From the NCBI GenBank assembly GCA_023389895.1, contig JAEWDX010000359.1, positions 1 to 7,162 on the forward strand: a DNA stretch of 7,162 nucleotides, written 5' to 3'. The notes below the pieces were generated by a model, which was not told the origin of the DNA, searched no databases, and worked only from the letters and a program-made list of their open reading frames with translations. Positions 6,261 to 7,162 of the stretch are shown piece by piece (the stretch's first letter is position 1; every line of letters starts with the position of its first letter). The stretch comes from Bacillota bacterium (GTDB lineage Bacteria > Bacillota > Bacilli > Bacillales > Cytobacillaceae). Position numbers and translations under genes: made by a program.

Positions 6261-6815
6261 TTACGGGTAATACATAACAATCTGGAATTTTATTACATGC
6301 TCACTGTTGTTTTTATATGTATGAACTGTATTAGCTAAGAAGCGAATAGAATTCCCAGAGTGAACATAGATTGGGTGTTCACCTATTTGTACTTCAAGAA
6401 TCCCTTCAGACATAACGGTCAAATGCTCTTCAACTCCTTCATTATGCTTATCAGATGTATGCAAACAGCCTGGTTCAATCTCTACTGTATAGATTTCAAA
6501 CTTCTTCCGTGGATCGAAAGGGAAGATTGGATAGACACGATATTGTCCATCACACTCAACAATGGGTATAATCGATTGTATATCAACAAGAACGATGTCT
6601 GACGGCTCCTCATACATAAGTGATGAAAATGGAATTTTGAGCCCACTAGCAATTTTCCATAAAGTTGTTACAGTTGGATTCGATTCACCCCGTTCAATTT
6701 GACCAAGCATTGCTTTGCTTACTCCTGTTATTTCTGCGGTCGAATCAAGACTGTATCCTCTTGATTTACGAATATTCCTCAAATTTGTACCAATGTTTTT
6801 TTGAATATTCTCCAT
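6261..6815 (-). CDS. XRE-family transcriptional regulator with C-terminal cupin domain
   Basis: This 184-residue protein has an N-terminal helix-turn-helix domain (about 8-66) with the recognition region GVSKAMLGQIERGESNPTV (31-49), typical of XRE/Cro-type regulators. A C-terminal cupin domain (about 105-180) follows. Cupin motif 1 is represented by CLHTSDKHNEGVEEHLTVMSEG (117-138 region, with H119, H124, E130 and H131) and motif 2 by SIRFLANTVHTYKN (H165). The usual proline and second motif-1 histidine spacing are not perfectly kept, so metal binding is uncertain. Such proteins commonly sense a small ligand and control an adjacent gene. I chose the ATG whose A is base 6815 because GGAGG (6825-6821 on the minus strand) lies 5 bases upstream. 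The in-frame ATG at 6833 has no ribosome binding site. The gene is divergent from azlC, the likely target, and its transcript should end at 6097-6138. Confidence 0.93.
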   Translation of the reverse strand: MENIQKNIGTNLRNIRKSRGYSLDSTAEITGVSKAMLGQIERGESNPTVTTLWKIASGLKIPFSSLMYEEPSDIVLVDIQSIIPIVECDGQYRVYPIFPFDPRKKFEIYTVEIEPGCLHTSDKHNEGVEEHLTVMSEGILEVQIGEHPIYVHSGNSIRFLANTVHTYKNNSEHVIKFQIVMYYP

Positions 6816-6832
6816 TATTTCCTCCAAAACCA

Positions 6833-6861
6833 TTGTTTAATATAACGTACATTTGTATAAT
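6833..6861 (+). promoter_or_regulatory. Candidate promoter for azlC
   Basis: TTGTTT (6833-6838, 3 of 6) and TATAAT (6856-6861, 6 of 6) are separated by 17 bases, on the strand reading towards azlC. Transcription would start near 6868, leaving a leader of about 100 bases. A second TATAAT at 6861-6866 lacks a good -35. The intergenic DNA is very AT-rich, so chance matches are likely. For the divergent regulator, a TATAAT on the minus strand (6906-6901) exists, but its -35 is poor. Confidence 0.35.
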
Positions 6862-6885
6862 ATAATTTATTACATGAATGTTATA
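6841..6885. repeat. Inverted repeat in the divergent XRE-cupin/azlC intergenic region
   Basis: TATAAC at 6841-6846 is matched by its complement GTTATA at 6880-6885. Between them lie TACATTTGT (6848-6856) and a near-palindrome, ACATGAATGT (6872-6881). The two TACAT copies start 23 bases apart. The arrangement covers the candidate azlC -10 and could be the operator of the XRE-cupin protein. The arms are short and AT-rich. Confidence 0.35.
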
Positions 6886-6965
6886 GCACTCATTTTCTCT
6901 ATTATAGTATATTTTTCTCGAAAAAATAATTAGATTTTTCCAAATTATTAATGGTGGTGAACGAG

Positions 6966-7162
6966 TTGTTACAACTTGCAGTCAGTAAGACACAAACAGA
7001 ATTTAGGAAAGGCTTCCAAGCTGGAATCACTCTTGCTATTGGCTATGCCCCTGTTGCGATGACTTTTGGTCTCCTTGCAAAGACGACTGGGCTAACATTT
7101 AGTGAAGCAGTTTTAATGAGCATGATTGTTTTTGCAGGTGCCTCCCAATTTATTTCTTTAAG
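6966..7162 (+). CDS. azlC: AzlC-family branched-chain amino-acid exporter subunit (3' partial)
   Basis: The window ends inside this gene; about 65 codons are visible. The sequence EFRKGFQAGITLAIGYAP, VAMTFGLLAKTTGLTFSEA and then MSMIVFAGASQF is diagnostic of AzlC, the large subunit of the AzlCD branched-chain amino-acid export permease. Two membrane segments are visible (about residues 20-39 and 46-65). The start is uncertain. TTG 6966 follows GGTGGTGA (6953-6960) at a suitable distance, while the in-frame ATG 6951 has no upstream ribosome binding site but would add five residues (MVVNE). An azlD gene would be expected just downstream. The divergent XRE-cupin gene is the probable regulator, a role played by the Lrp-like AzlB in B. 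subtilis. Confidence 0.88.
   Translation, partial: MLQLAVSKTQTEFRKGFQAGITLAIGYAPVAMTFGLLAKTTGLTFSEAVLMSMIVFAGASQFISL

Noticed and set aside
6360..6865. Plus-strand open frames opposite the XRE-cupin gene.
   Set aside because: They are shadows of a well-supported minus-strand gene, have no family features, and one runs through the regulator's own start and leader.
1..7162. CRISPR array, insertion sequence, tRNA, rRNA, or toxin-antitoxin or defence genes.
   Set aside because: I saw no regularly spaced repeats with spacers, terminal inverted repeats, transposase motifs or RNA gene sequences. All sizeable frames are accounted for by metabolic, transport or regulatory families.

Overview
The window looks like an ordinary chromosomal stretch from a low-GC member of the Bacillaceae (Bacillus or a close relative). 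The evidence is the AT-rich intergenic DNA, strong GGAGG-type ribosome binding sites, sigma-A-like promoters, hairpin-plus-T-tract terminators, and proteins that resemble Bacillus families: a LcfB-type acyl-CoA ligase behind a FadR-type box, an RsiV-like domain and AzlC. No species is assigned, because no database search was possible.

Layout. (a) 1-285 is the 3' end of a gene for a DUF3298/RsiV-like protein, closed by a terminator. (b) 396-2158 is a monocistronic fatty-acid activation unit: a sigma-A-like promoter, a near-perfect FadR-type palindrome in the leader, lcfB and a terminator. (c) 2259-3099 is an enoyl-CoA hydratase of the crotonase family with both catalytic glutamates, closed by a 14-bp terminator hairpin. 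(d) 3180-6138 is a three-gene ABC import operon: a lipoprotein binding protein of the TrpX/CD0873 type, a LivH-like permease that overlaps the next gene, and an ATPase. It ends in a terminator that should work on both strands. (e) 6261-6815 (minus strand) is an XRE-HTH/cupin regulator. It is divergent from (f), an azlC-type branched-chain amino-acid exporter gene that starts near 6966 and runs off the window.

How the parts may work together. LcfB would activate fatty acids to acyl-CoA, and the hydratase would act on enoyl-CoA from fatty-acid or branched-chain amino-acid breakdown. FadR would release lcfB when long-chain acyl-CoA is present. The ABC system probably imports an amino acid, perhaps an aromatic one by analogy with characterised relatives. 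The XRE-cupin protein most likely controls azlC from the shared intergenic region. Each unit has its own terminator, so the neighbourhood is a set of separate metabolic and transport transcription units.

I found no sign of a new defence, mobile or RNA-based system. The items most worth a second look are the FadR box, a 13-bp direct repeat at 6140-6173, an 8-bp tandem repeat in the ABC operon leader, the absence of a T-box in that leader, and two near-identical translation-start regions that bear on start-codon choice. No intergenic gap exceeds 300 bases.
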